Below are positions 43,506 through 51,530 of a stretch of 64,000 nucleotides of DNA, piece after piece. This stretch comes from a virus: the IMG/VR virus record IMGVR_UViG_3300025009_000051, positions 119,717-183,716 of that record. One strand, 5' to 3'. The notes beneath the pieces were generated by a model. That model did no database searches and was not told where the DNA came from. It saw only the letters and a program-made list of their open reading frames with translations. The position numbers and the translations under genes are program-made. How positions within the stretch are numbered: position 1 is the stretch's first letter; every line of letters starts with the position of its first letter.

Positions 43506-44000
43506 ATGGCAGAATTCATAGATCCTCAAGAATTAATGTACACCAGCTTCGAACCTATGTTGAAACATAGATTTAGAATGGAAATCGATGGGATACCAAC
43601 ATATATGATAAAAAAAGTAGATAAACCTCAAGCTACTTCTACTGAAGTTGAGATTCCTCATATAAATGTTTCAAGTTTTGTTAAAGGCAAGACTAAATGG
43701 TCAAGCGAAACAACTTTAGAGCTATACAATCCAATTTCACCCAGTGGAACTGCAATAGTAATGGAATGGTTTAGAATGCATCATGAATCTGTAACAGGTA
43801 GAGATGGTTACTTTGACATGTACGCTAAAGATGTGACAGTAGAAGTACTCGGACCAGTTGGAGATATTGTTGAAAGTTGGACATATAAAGGTGCTTGGAT
43901 AAAATCTATGGAATTTGGTGATTTAGATTGGGGCACAGAAGCAGACCAAACTATGATTACTTTAACCTTGCAATATAATTTCCCCGTGTTTAATTATTAA
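43506..44000 (+). CDS. Tail tube protein (T4 gp19-like)
   Basis: 164 residues, matching T4 gp19 (163 aa). Features are the opening HRFRMEIDGIPTYMIKKVDKP, central beta strands around VKGKTKWSSETTLELYNPI, and the C-terminal MEFGDLDWGTEADQTMITLTL typical of contractile tail tubes. It forms the inner tube of the tail. Monocistronic, with late promoter and a strong terminator. Confidence 0.9.
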   Translation: MAEFIDPQELMYTSFEPMLKHRFRMEIDGIPTYMIKKVDKPQATSTEVEIPHINVSSFVKGKTKWSSETTLELYNPISPSGTAIVMEWFRMHHESVTGRDGYFDMYAKDVTVEVLGPVGDIVESWTYKGAWIKSMEFGDLDWGTEADQTMITLTLQYNFPVFNY

Positions 44001-44026
44001 AATTCAATTACTTAAATAACATAATG

Positions 44027-44052
44027 AACTCACAATAAAATGTGAGTTTTTT
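44027..44052 (+). terminator. Rho-independent terminator of the tail tube gene
   Basis: AACTCACA-ATAAAA-TGTGAGTT followed by four more T residues: an 8-bp perfect stem, 6-base loop and T tract. Confidence 0.85.
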
Positions 44053-46130
44053 CATATCTTACAAATTACTTCATATTTTTGATTCGATTTTTTATTGAAG
44101 TGTGAAGTATTGTTTAAGATTTTAAATTCTTCTTTCAACTCTAATTTGTTCATTAAATCAGAACTCATATTTAGGTAGACATTATTGAAAGAATAAAACT
44201 TCTTAATAAATGTTTCTTGCCATTCTTCAAAAGATTCATATTTGATATTATCTGAATAAATTTCTGTTTCAAAGAATGGGATTGAAGTGAACACCAAATT
44301 ATACTCCTTTTCATATCGAAAATCTTCAAATTTACAATTATAAAGTTGAATTTGATTTTCATTTAATTTTAATTCTTCAATCAAATTTAATCTTAATTCT
44401 AATAATTCTTGAAAGGTGTCTTTATTGGGTTCAATTCCAATATATGTTCCTTCAGGATATTTTGACATAAAACCAAGCAATCTGCCACCAAATCCTGCAC
44501 ATGGATCAATAACAATTGGATTTATTTTATCTTTCAATAATTCTTGATAAATACTCGCTGCAAGCAAAGGTTTGAAGAATGAAATGGTAATTCTTCGAGC
44601 TGATAGGCCTCGAATTAATTGATGCAAGCTAAAATCAAATATCTCATTCGAATCATTGCAACCAATTCTATATTTTATCACATCTTGTAGAAGAGTATTT
44701 TCATACCAAGCTTGAACTGGAGTTAAATTTCCAGAATAAGAAGAATTCCAATAAGATTTAAAATTTGATTTTAGATAATTATTTCCAATTGGAGAGATAT
44801 TATTTCTAAAAATTTTATCTTTATAGATTCTGTTTAAGTCATAATTTTGAATTGTGGCAATAACTTCAGATAATTTTTCAGTCTGCTCAAGATAAGGAAA
44901 TTCTGGTTGAAAGGTTCTAATAAATTTGAATAGAAGAGGAATATATCTTATTAATTTATCTTTTCCTTTTTTATCAATATATCGTTTAAAGTATTCTTTA
45001 GAAATTATTTTCTGATAATAAGAAATTGAATAATCAGGCCGATAAGAATTTAATTGTAATGTTTCTTCATTTATTTCGGCTTTTAATTGTTCTGCTCTTA
45101 TTCTATATAAACTATAATTTGATTGTTCTATTATTTTAGTTTTTTCAAAATCATTTATAGCAGAATTAATTTGAATTATTGATAAATTTTCAAGTTTATT
45201 TGGATGATAAAATATGCCATCTATTTCATATATGTTGTCATTTATTTTTATATCAAATTCTTTATTTTCATATATAAAACTTCCAGTTGCATGCTCTAAA
45301 TTATTTAATATATTCATTTCATCTTTAGAAGGTATTATTCGAAAAGATTGTTTTTTCTTTTTTTGAGTAGTTTCTTTAATTTTTTTTACCAATAAAGATT
45401 TTCTTTTAAACCAATCATTTGAATGTAAATAATTTTCTGCATCATATCTTTCTAAACAAGTTTCTTTATATTTTAACCTATTGTTAAAATCTTTGTTACC
45501 GTATTTTTCTTTTTTTGTGTTTTTACTTTTTTCTTTAACATCTGTTCTTTGAAAACTATACTCTACATCATATAATTCTAAATTTTTTCTTTTTTGCTCT
45601 TCTTTAAATAGTTTTGTTTTAAATATATTATCTTCTCCATATTTTTCTTCAATTGTTTCTTTCATTTTATTCCACATATTCACATCTAATCTAGAACATT
45701 CCTTAGAACAATATTTCTTTGGACTATTTATTTTAACTTTAAATTCTGACTTACAATTTGGACAAATTCTAATTTCTGTTTTTATTTCTTTTGTTCTATA
45801 TTCATATTGGCATTTAGGAGAACAAAATTTAATTTTAGAATTTATTTTAACTTCTAATTCTTTATTGCAATTTTTGCAATTGATTGTTTTTCTTGGTATT
45901 TTTGTTTGTAATTTATTTGAATGAAATTGAACATATTCAGAAAATCCTTTATTTAAATTTATCCAAGAAGTTTGTTGACCACATCCACATTTACATAAAG
46001 GAATGATTCCGTTATAATCATATTTTAGGCTATAATCATAAGAAGGCATTTTATGAATAAATCTTATATGAGAAGACAATTTTCCAGAAGTGGAAAAAGA
46101 TTCATTACATATTTTACAAGTATGATTCAT
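44052..46130 (-). CDS. Fusion of zinc-finger/VSR-like nuclease and DNA methyltransferase
   Basis: 692 residues from the ATG at 46130. In order: a C2H2 finger (C5, C8, H21, H26), three further Cys-rich ribbons (~46-50, 85-107, 123-145), repeats like those of phage homing endonucleases (~160-240), a nuclease core EIDGIFYHPNK (~303-311) equivalent to the EFNGDYWHMNP core of the broken gene at 31582, and a C-terminal methyltransferase with SAM motif IDPCAGFGGRLLG (541-553) and motif IV TSIPFF (615-620). Motif IV departs from the usual S/N/D-PPY, so base specificity is unclear. Nuclease plus methylase in one chain recalls type IIG restriction or a self-protecting mobile endonuclease. Own promoter at 46135. 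Confidence 0.8.
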   Translation of the reverse strand: MNHTCKICNESFSTSGKLSSHIRFIHKMPSYDYSLKYDYNGIIPLCKCGCGQQTSWINLNKGFSEYVQFHSNKLQTKIPRKTINCKNCNKELEVKINSKIKFCSPKCQYEYRTKEIKTEIRICPNCKSEFKVKINSPKKYCSKECSRLDVNMWNKMKETIEEKYGEDNIFKTKLFKEEQKRKNLELYDVEYSFQRTDVKEKSKNTKKEKYGNKDFNNRLKYKETCLERYDAENYLHSNDWFKRKSLLVKKIKETTQKKKKQSFRIIPSKDEMNILNNLEHATGSFIYENKEFDIKINDNIYEIDGIFYHPNKLENLSIIQINSAINDFEKTKIIEQSNYSLYRIRAEQLKAEINEETLQLNSYRPDYSISYYQKIISKEYFKRYIDKKGKDKLIRYIPLLFKFIRTFQPEFPYLEQTEKLSEVIATIQNYDLNRIYKDKIFRNNISPIGNNYLKSNFKSYWNSSYSGNLTPVQAWYENTLLQDVIKYRIGCNDSNEIFDFSLHQLIRGLSARRITISFFKPLLAASIYQELLKDKINPIVIDPCAGFGGRLLGFMSKYPEGTYIGIEPNKDTFQELLELRLNLIEELKLNENQIQLYNCKFEDFRYEKEYNLVFTSIPFFETEIYSDNIKYESFEEWQETFIKKFYSFNNVYLNMSSDLMNKLELKEEFKILNNTSHFNKKSNQKYEVICKI

Positions 46131-46134
46131 ATAG

Positions 46135-46166
46135 AAAATATACAAAAATTAATTTCTAAAAACAAA
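46135..46166 (-). promoter_or_regulatory. Host-type promoter (TTTG-N20-TATATTTT)
   Basis: Minus strand, immediately before the ATG at 46130; the last base of the -7 box deviates. The transcript would be nearly leaderless. Confidence 0.5.
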
Positions 46167-46168
46167 AA

Positions 46169-46319
46169 TCATTTTATATCTTCGTATTCAATTATTATTT
46201 TTGGAATATAATCTTTTGGTAATTTATTAATTATTCCTCTGATAAGAAAAAGATTTAGTTCTCATCATAGATAAAATAATATCATCTGATTTTATTTGTT
46301 CTAAAAATAAAAAAATCAT
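46169..46319 (-). pseudogene. Frameshifted small gene downstream of the TnpB-like gene
   Basis: The ATG at 46319 overlaps the TnpB-like stop (ATGA). The frame reads MIFLFLEQIKSDDIILSMMR and then stops at 46227. Removing one T from the run near 46245 joins it to a second frame ending LPKDYIPKIIIEYEDIK at 46169, giving a sensible 49-aa protein. Either a real frameshift, a homopolymer error in the sequence, or a non-coding region that could include a guide-RNA scaffold. Confidence 0.45.
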
Positions 46320-47650
46320 ATAAAAGAGTATAAATCTATATAACTCTTTCTGCTATGATTTAATCTGAAAACACTCGCTTCATGCATTTTAATTGCATCT
46401 TCGAGTGAAACTCGATATTTAAATTTCAAGTTTTTTACAAACAAAAATAATTTTTTCCAATCTTCAATCCATTTAATCCCCATTTCCTTCCATTGGTGTT
46501 GAATTGAACTTTTTAGATTAAAGACTGGATAGAAACCATTTTTGTTTTTCTTTACCTTCCATTCATAGCCCCTTCGGGCTATCTCTATGCTTGCATTTAC
46601 TGAATCTGTGAAATCATGTTGAAGATTTCCAATGAAAGATGAATATGCAGGATTGACTGAATGAAGGTTGATTTGATATATATTTAATCTCTTTTTAAGA
46701 TTTCGAGTGAATAATTCTCTCTTCCACAAATTTCTATTCTTCCTATTTCCAAGATGATTATATTTTTGATCTGAACTTAATTTCATCTTGAATTTCAGGT
46801 CTTCTATAAAGACATTCTTGCATTGAAAATGCTTCGCAAGAATTGAAATTGATTTTGAGATTTGAATTGTTTCGAATTTTAATTTATTTTGGAAATATTT
46901 CATCTTTGATGAATTTGAACTCGAGGCTGAATCTAAAATTTTATTAAAGATAGGTCGAAGAGAATATTCTTGAGTATGAATAACTCTTCCATCTTCAAGG
47001 ATTGAAATTCCGATGTTATCGGGATTCAGATCGATTCCAATATATCTTTCATTCTTCAAATCTAAATTCTCTTCATCTTTAAATTCTTCGAAGGAAATAT
47101 AAATTTCTTTCTCTGTCAATCTGACAGAATAAGTATAACCTTCATTTTCATTTAACATTTCTAATCTTTCCAACACCTTCTTATAATTATTTCTTAGATT
47201 TGGAAGATTCAGTTCAAATCTATATTTTAGATTTAATTTGAAAATTATTTGATTATTTTCAATAATATCTAAAATGAATTGGCGGTTCCCGCCTTTTAAT
47301 TTTTCACCTTGAATATTCAAAGGAAGCAATCTCTTTTCTTTCAATTCTTCTTTTGTCATCTTTCCTTTCATTCTTTCAATAAAATTCTTCTTACCACCAA
47401 AAACAATTTTCTTCTCTTTAAATCTTAAATGAAGCTGATTAGCTTCCATAATTGCACATTGTTGCAACCAACTATTTGAATTTTCAATTCCTTTCAATTC
47501 TTTCAGACTATGCCTGATATTTGTCTGCTTCATCTTCTCTTGATATCTATTAAAAGCATATCTTACAATCAATGAATATTCACGACGAAGCTCTTTCAGC
47601 TTCTCATAAAATCTTTCATTTGCTGTGTATGGAATTTTAATAGTTATCAT
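46316..47650 (-). CDS. TnpB-like RuvC nuclease lacking the zinc finger
   Basis: 444 residues. RuvC-I is YIGIDLNPDNIGISI (D207), RuvC-II is NVFIEDLKFK (E283), RuvC-III is FTDSVNASIEIARRG (D349), so the catalytic triad is intact. Between II and III the canonical VDPAYTS-like NPAYSS is present, but the CxxC...CxxC zinc knuckle of TnpB is replaced by about ten residues without cysteine. The N-terminal half matches the wedge/REC layout of TnpB/Cas12. No TnpA gene is nearby. TnpB proteins cut DNA guided by an RNA encoded at their 3' end. Confidence 0.8.
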   Translation of the reverse strand: MITIKIPYTANERFYEKLKELRREYSLIVRYAFNRYQEKMKQTNIRHSLKELKGIENSNSWLQQCAIMEANQLHLRFKEKKIVFGGKKNFIERMKGKMTKEELKEKRLLPLNIQGEKLKGGNRQFILDIIENNQIIFKLNLKYRFELNLPNLRNNYKKVLERLEMLNENEGYTYSVRLTEKEIYISFEEFKDEENLDLKNERYIGIDLNPDNIGISILEDGRVIHTQEYSLRPIFNKILDSASSSNSSKMKYFQNKLKFETIQISKSISILAKHFQCKNVFIEDLKFKMKLSSDQKYNHLGNRKNRNLWKRELFTRNLKKRLNIYQINLHSVNPAYSSFIGNLQHDFTDSVNASIEIARRGYEWKVKKNKNGFYPVFNLKSSIQHQWKEMGIKWIEDWKKLFLFVKNLKFKYRVSLEDAIKMHEASVFRLNHSRKSYIDLYSFI

Positions 47651-47730
47651 TCTTTTTAATATTCTTTATTAATAAGTATAAAAAATAAAAAAAGAACCTA
47701 ATTTTTTCAAAATCCCAAATTGGTATAAAT

Positions 47731-48117
47731 TTATATCTTTTTATATTTTTTGTAAGAACATATAATATTAAAAGATGTAGAATTTAAAATTTCTTTAAAA
47801 TCTTCTCCCATTTCTTTTATTTCTTCATCGTCTTCGTCATACTTCCAATTAATAGTTATATTTGTATAATCTTGAAGAATCAATAAAATTTGAAATATAT
47901 ATTTGTGTGATGTACTATTAATCAAATTAAAATGAAAATTTACATTTATATCCGTCTTTATTTCAGATAAATTTTCCTCTAACCAAAGTATGCAATTCTC
48001 ATACATATTATCCGGAACTTGTTTAACTGAGTTTCCTGTGAAGCTATATTCTCCTGTTTCATTATTTAAAATGATTAAAGGAGTTTCTTTAGTTTTTTTT
48101 ATATATAAGTCTTCCAT
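47731..48117 (-). CDS. SiaC-family (DUF1987) protein
   Basis: 128 residues, full family length. It matches DUF1987 in pattern: LYIKKTKETPLIILNNETGEYSFTG, then WLEENL, the NSTSHKYIF segment (67-74) that corresponds to the phosphorylated loop of SiaC, and WKYDEDDEEIKEMGEDFKEIL. In Pseudomonas SiaC controls a diguanylate cyclase and is switched by a kinase/phosphatase pair. No such partners are visible here. This is a rare find in a phage. Confidence 0.8.
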   Translation of the reverse strand: MEDLYIKKTKETPLIILNNETGEYSFTGNSVKQVPDNMYENCILWLEENLSEIKTDINVNFHFNLINSTSHKYIFQILLILQDYTNITINWKYDEDDEEIKEMGEDFKEILNSTSFNIICSYKKYKKI

Positions 48118-48122
48118 ATTGA

Positions 48123-48605
48123 TTATAAATTAAATTTCTTGATAAATGTTTCAGAAATAGATTGATATTTTTTTATTAAATTCACATCTACTAAATCTAA
48201 ATGTTCTTCTATAAATTTTTCAGATAATACTTGATATATAGAAATAAATTCCCAATTTAAATGAAATTTATATTTATCAATAAATGCTTCTGATAATGGT
48301 TGCCATCTAGAAACTAAAAACCAATAAATGTGATCTTTATATTTTTCTATAAATTCTTCAGATAATATTTGATGTTTTGATATACAATACCAAGAAACTA
48401 AATTAAAATTTTTTTCTATAAATTCTTCAGATAATATTTGATGTTTTGATAATAAATACCAATTTAATTTGTTACTATATTTTTCTATAAATTCTTCAGA
48501 TAAGAATAAATATTTTGATATCCAATCCCAATCAATTTTAGATTCGTCTAACACATCTAAAACTCTGGTTTCCTTATCATATGTTAAATAATCTAATTTT
48601 TTCAT
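48123..48605 (-). CDS. Tandem 22-residue repeat protein (LSEEFIEKY repeats)
   Basis: 160 residues made of about six copies of W-x2-(I/L)S-x2-Q-x-LSEEFIEKY-x4 after a 20-residue lead-in. The repeats form a probable helical solenoid. Two neighbouring copies are almost identical at DNA level (see 48344-48450), so the array changes by recombination. Such repeats occur in large phages and giant viruses; ligand unknown. It is five bases upstream of the SiaC-like gene. Confidence 0.7.
   Translation of the reverse strand: MKKLDYLTYDKETRVLDVLDESKIDWDWISKYLFLSEEFIEKYSNKLNWYLLSKHQILSEEFIEKNFNLVSWYCISKHQILSEEFIEKYKDHIYWFLVSRWQPLSEAFIDKYKFHLNWEFISIYQVLSEKFIEEHLDLVDVNLIKKYQSISETFIKKFNL
48344..48450 (-). 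repeat. Near-identical DNA repeats, 66-bp period
   Basis: About 40 bases including AAATTCTTCAGATAATATTT are repeated with a 66-base period (22 codons) inside the repeat-protein gene. Confidence 0.7.
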
Positions 48606-48634
48606 TGGATTTGTTTTTAAATAAGTATATTAAA

Positions 48635-48901
48635 TCAAATTAAAAATAAAATTCTTTTTTTATCAATATATTCAAGTAATTGTACAATCTGTTCAAATTG
48701 TAGATATGTCGTTACTTCATCACTTCTTAAAAAATTAAATACTTTTTTTCTTTCTATTGTTTTTTCTTTAAATTTGTCTGTGATCAAATCAATGTAATAT
48801 TCATAATCTAATTTTGTTTCAAATGATTCTTTTCCATATTTCACTTGCAAATCTTTTTCTATTTCTGTTTGATAGGTTTTTTTGATATTGTGTTGTTGCA
48901 T
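48635..48901 (-). CDS. Hypothetical protein, 88 aa
   Basis: Helical acidic/basic protein (MQQHNIKKTYQTEIEKDLQV). A TATATTTC -7-like box lies at 48924-48931 without a clear -33. Not recognised. Confidence 0.6.
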   Translation of the reverse strand: MQQHNIKKTYQTEIEKDLQVKYGKESFETKLDYEYYIDLITDKFKEKTIERKKVFNFLRSDEVTTYLQFEQIVQLLEYIDKKRILFLI

Positions 48902-48949
48902 AATTTAAAAAATTAAAGTTTATGAAATATACAAAAAAAATTTTTAATT

Positions 48950-48968
48950 CTTATATTTATTATAAATA
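48950..48968 (+). promoter_or_regulatory. Late-type promoter
   Basis: CTTATATTTATTATAAATA, 23 bases before the ATG at 48992. Confidence 0.7.
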
Positions 48969-48991
48969 TAAAATAATAAATAAATCGTTAT

Positions 48992-49834
48992 ATGGAAAAA
49001 GAAGAAAACAAAACTATCGTTCAAACCAAAACCAAAGAAGCTCCTAAATTTCTATTTCAAACTCAAGTAGAAACAGTATTATTGCCAAGTAAAGGATTAA
49101 CATATCCAGAAGATAACCAATTAAGTTCTGGAGAAGTGGATTTATATTATCCTGATACAAGTCATGAAGAAATTTTAATGAGTCAAAAATTAATTAAAAA
49201 TAATACGGTCGTAGATAAATTTTTAAAATCTGTAATAGCTTCAGATATCAATTACAATGATTTAATACCTGGAGATAAATCGGCTTTAATGATTGCTGCA
49301 AGAATTTTATTGTATGGAAAAAATTATGAAACAGAAGTTAAATGTAGGCATTGTGGTGAAACTCAACCGGCTATAATTGATTTAACTACATTTAAAGATG
49401 CAGAAATAGATTATAATTTATTGAATAGAGAGAACAGATATACGTTTGAATGTCCAAATAGAAAAGAAGTTATTACATTCAAATTATTAACTACTCTGGA
49501 TGAAGCAGAAGTAGAAAAAGAAATAAAATTTAGAAAAGATTTTGATAAAAAAAGTAATAGAGAAGCAGATACAGACTATGAATATTCTACAAGATTAAAA
49601 CATATGATTGTTTCAGTAGAATATAATCATAATGGTAACAAAGGTGTAATATCAGATCCTAAAGAATTAAATGCTTATAAAATGTTAAGCTTGGATTCAA
49701 AAGAATTTAAAAAATATTTAAAATTGGTTAATCCCACTATTGACACTTCAACATCATTCGTTTGTAAAGAATGTGGAGAGACAAACGAGATTAAGATGCC
49801 AATGCAAGCAAGCTTTTTTTGGCCTACCACCTGA
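48992..49834 (+). CDS. T4-baseplate family protein (gp26-like)
   Basis: 280 residues. ETVLLPSKGLTYPE near residue 30, EEILMSQKLI, LIPGDKSALMIAARILLYG and two CxxC pairs (CRHCGE, CKECGE) are the signature of the T4 baseplate/hub family; the end MPMQASFFWP is also typical. The zinc pairs probably form one site. The reading frame ends just after a 7-T run (49814-49820) where it can pass into the next frame. Confidence 0.8.
   Translation: MEKEENKTIVQTKTKEAPKFLFQTQVETVLLPSKGLTYPEDNQLSSGEVDLYYPDTSHEEILMSQKLIKNNTVVDKFLKSVIASDINYNDLIPGDKSALMIAARILLYGKNYETEVKCRHCGETQPAIIDLTTFKDAEIDYNLLNRENRYTFECPNRKEVITFKLLTTLDEAEVEKEIKFRKDFDKKSNREADTDYEYSTRLKHMIVSVEYNHNGNKGVISDPKELNAYKMLSLDSKEFKKYLKLVNPTIDTSTSFVCKECGETNEIKMPMQASFFWPTT
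49811..49820 (+). promoter_or_regulatory. Candidate +1 (or -2) translational frameshift site
   Basis: AGC TTT TTT TGG in the upstream frame. Skipping one base after TTT TTT continues into GGC CTA CCA CCT GAT, a long open frame that has no good start of its own. The upstream stop is 12 bases further on. Confidence 0.5.
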
Positions 49835-50120
49835 TTATAGGAAGCAGGTGTTCCGTCGTATTTTTGAAATTACATATTACAGCGAAGGAGGAATTAATTA
49901 TGCGGAAGCATATGCATTTCCGGTGTGGCAGCGCAATTTCGTATATCAACAATTGAAAGAAACTAAAGAAAAAGAAAAAGCAGAAACAGATAAAATTACG
50001 AACAATCCTAAATCAGTTGCACCGACAAAACCACAAATTCCAAGTTTTGCTATGTCTAAAAATAAATCAAGTAATTTGTCTAAATATAAAGATGCGGTAA
50101 AAAATCCAAGAACTAAATAA
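49821..50120 (+). CDS. Tail/baseplate assembly chaperone-like frame (gp51-like)
   Basis: About 100 codons: GLPPDYRKQVFRRIFEITYY, SEGGINYAEAYAFPVWQRNF and a charged helix, the pattern of phage hub or tape-measure chaperones. No ATG precedes the conserved part; only GTG at 49848 or TTG codons are available. It is therefore probably made as a frameshift extension of the gp26-like protein (about 375 residues in all), in the manner of G/GT tail chaperones, or the sequence has one extra T. Confidence 0.65.
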   Translation, partial: GLPPDYRKQVFRRIFEITYYSEGGINYAEAYAFPVWQRNFVYQQLKETKEKEKAETDKITNNPKSVAPTKPQIPSFAMSKNKSSNLSKYKDAVKNPRTK

Positions 50121-50122
50121 AT

Positions 50123-50350
50123 TTATTCTTTATTCATTAGTCCAAGAATGGTAGAGCAAATATGATGAGAAAATAATAATTTTAATTCAGTAGGATCTTC
50201 AATGTAGTTTAATAATTCAGATATTTTTTGATGTAATATTTCTATTTGCTGCTCATATGATATTTCCAAATCAAATTCAAATCTTAAAATTTGATCTAAA
50301 ACTTTATCATTGATTTCTTGTATTTTTAGACTCCTATTAGAATAATCCAT
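50123..50350 (-). CDS. Hypothetical helical protein, 75 aa
   Basis: Acidic helices (NDKVLDQILRFEFDLEISYE). A TATGTTTG -7 box lies at 50355-50362, five bases before the ATG. Not recognised. Confidence 0.6.
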   Translation of the reverse strand: MDYSNRSLKIQEINDKVLDQILRFEFDLEISYEQQIEILHQKISELLNYIEDPTELKLLFSHHICSTILGLMNKE

Positions 50351-50389
50351 ATTTCAAACATAACCATAAAAATATAAATATAAAAAAAA

Positions 50390-50408
50390 TTTTATATTTA
50401 TTTAAAAA
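50390..50408 (+). promoter_or_regulatory. Late-type promoter
   Basis: TTTTATATTTATTTAAAAA, 7 bases before the GTG start at 50416. Confidence 0.65.
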
Positions 50409-50415
50409 CGACAAA

Positions 50416-50943
50416 GTGGCAAAACTAATTGATTTATTAGAAGCAAGAATTAAAGAATTAATAGATTTAAATATTCGTTTCAATAATTTTGAAAAGAAAC
50501 GAGTTAGATATCTTGGATTCTCTTTCAGAAAAAAACTCACCTATTGGAACGTAGGAAAATATATTCAAAAGGTTGAGATTCCTGGATTAAAGATAATTAG
50601 TAAGATGAAAGGAACTCTTAATGAAAAAATTAAGTTAGCATTGGAAGATGACGTACGCGTTTTCTGTAATTGCCCAGATTTTTTATATGGGGGTTTTAAA
50701 TATATTGGCACTCAATTAAAATACGGAACGGATAAGGAGCATAGACCACCCGTAATCCGCAATCCCCAAGAAGAAGGAACCGTTTGCAAACATATAAACT
50801 ATCTTTTATTAAATATAGATAATTATGTTGATAAGATAGAAGAGGATTATAAGAAAGGAAGTAAAGATAGGAAGACTGTCCTACATGATAAATCATTAGA
50901 ACAGAAAATTAAATTAATGGGATTGAAGAAAGTTAAGAAATAA
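50416..50943 (+). CDS. SWIM-like zinc-site virion-cluster protein
   Basis: 175 residues with a GTG start, preferred because the late promoter ends just before it. VFCNCPDFLYGG and GTVCKHINYLL give a CxC...CxH SWIM-like zinc site. The N-terminus is basic and helical (LEARIKELIDLNIRFNNFEKK). Similar SWIM proteins occur in structural clusters of large myoviruses; exact role unknown. Confidence 0.7.
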   Translation: MAKLIDLLEARIKELIDLNIRFNNFEKKRVRYLGFSFRKKLTYWNVGKYIQKVEIPGLKIISKMKGTLNEKIKLALEDDVRVFCNCPDFLYGGFKYIGTQLKYGTDKEHRPPVIRNPQEEGTVCKHINYLLLNIDNYVDKIEEDYKKGSKDRKTVLHDKSLEQKIKLMGLKKVKK

Positions 50944-50945
50944 AG

Positions 50946-51245
50946 CTATTGTAAATCTATTATTTTTCCCCAATCCGTCCTATATTTAAAGGTAAACTGT
51001 TCTGAAATATTATCTAATAAATATTCATCAGAAAACACTTGTTTATTTTTAATTGCATCTCGAATATCTTCTATTGAGGCTCTTCCAAATTCATAACTTT
51101 CTCCAAATAAAGTAAATATTTTATCTTCATATTGAAATCCTCCTCCGCCTTTAACCTTGCTTTTATCTGAAACAAGATTGTTATGGTATGTGACATGTGA
51201 TAATATCAACTTACCATCTTCGATTATAAATTTTGGTTGTAGCAT
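50946..51245 (-). CDS. Hypothetical protein, 99 aa
   Basis: FIIEDGKLILSHVTYHNNLV and GGGGFQYEDKIFTLFGES form a recurring small phage protein pattern, beta-rich start then helix. Converges with the SWIM gene three bases away. Function unknown. Confidence 0.65.
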   Translation of the reverse strand: MLQPKFIIEDGKLILSHVTYHNNLVSDKSKVKGGGGFQYEDKIFTLFGESYEFGRASIEDIRDAIKNKQVFSDEYLLDNISEQFTFKYRTDWGKIIDLQ

Positions 51246-51256
51246 GATTAATTATT

Positions 51257-51508
51257 TTATATCCAATCAAGTAAAAATTCGGTTCTTGCTTTGTCTTCTT
51301 CTTTTGTTGCAGTGAAAATAATATCGAGAGACACAACTTCATCTGATTTTCTATCTAATAATATTTCTTCTATTTTTGTTAAATCTGTGTCTGTAGAATA
51401 AATATTAAAGATAAATTTATCTTTAACAGTTCTAATTTCTACCTGTACTCTAATTTTATAATCTTCAAATTCATTTTTTGAATATTTGAATCCATTTAAT
51501 TCTAACAT
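51257..51508 (-). CDS. Hypothetical protein, 83 aa
   Basis: Beta-rich (YKIRVQVEIRTVKDKFIFNI) followed by an acidic end. Not recognised. Confidence 0.6.
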   Translation of the reverse strand: MLELNGFKYSKNEFEDYKIRVQVEIRTVKDKFIFNIYSTDTDLTKIEEILLDRKSDEVVSLDIIFTATKEEDKARTEFLLDWI

Positions 51509-51530
51509 GATTTTTTTTTAATTTTAAGGT

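Noticed and set aside
48123-48605. CRISPR-like array
   Set aside because: Repeats keep one reading frame with a 66-bp period and have no unique spacers; they encode a repeat protein.
49740-49820. Independent start of the chaperone frame at TTG 49740
   Set aside because: The residues before the T run in that frame show no conservation pattern and overlap the conserved zinc pair of the upstream gene in another frame.
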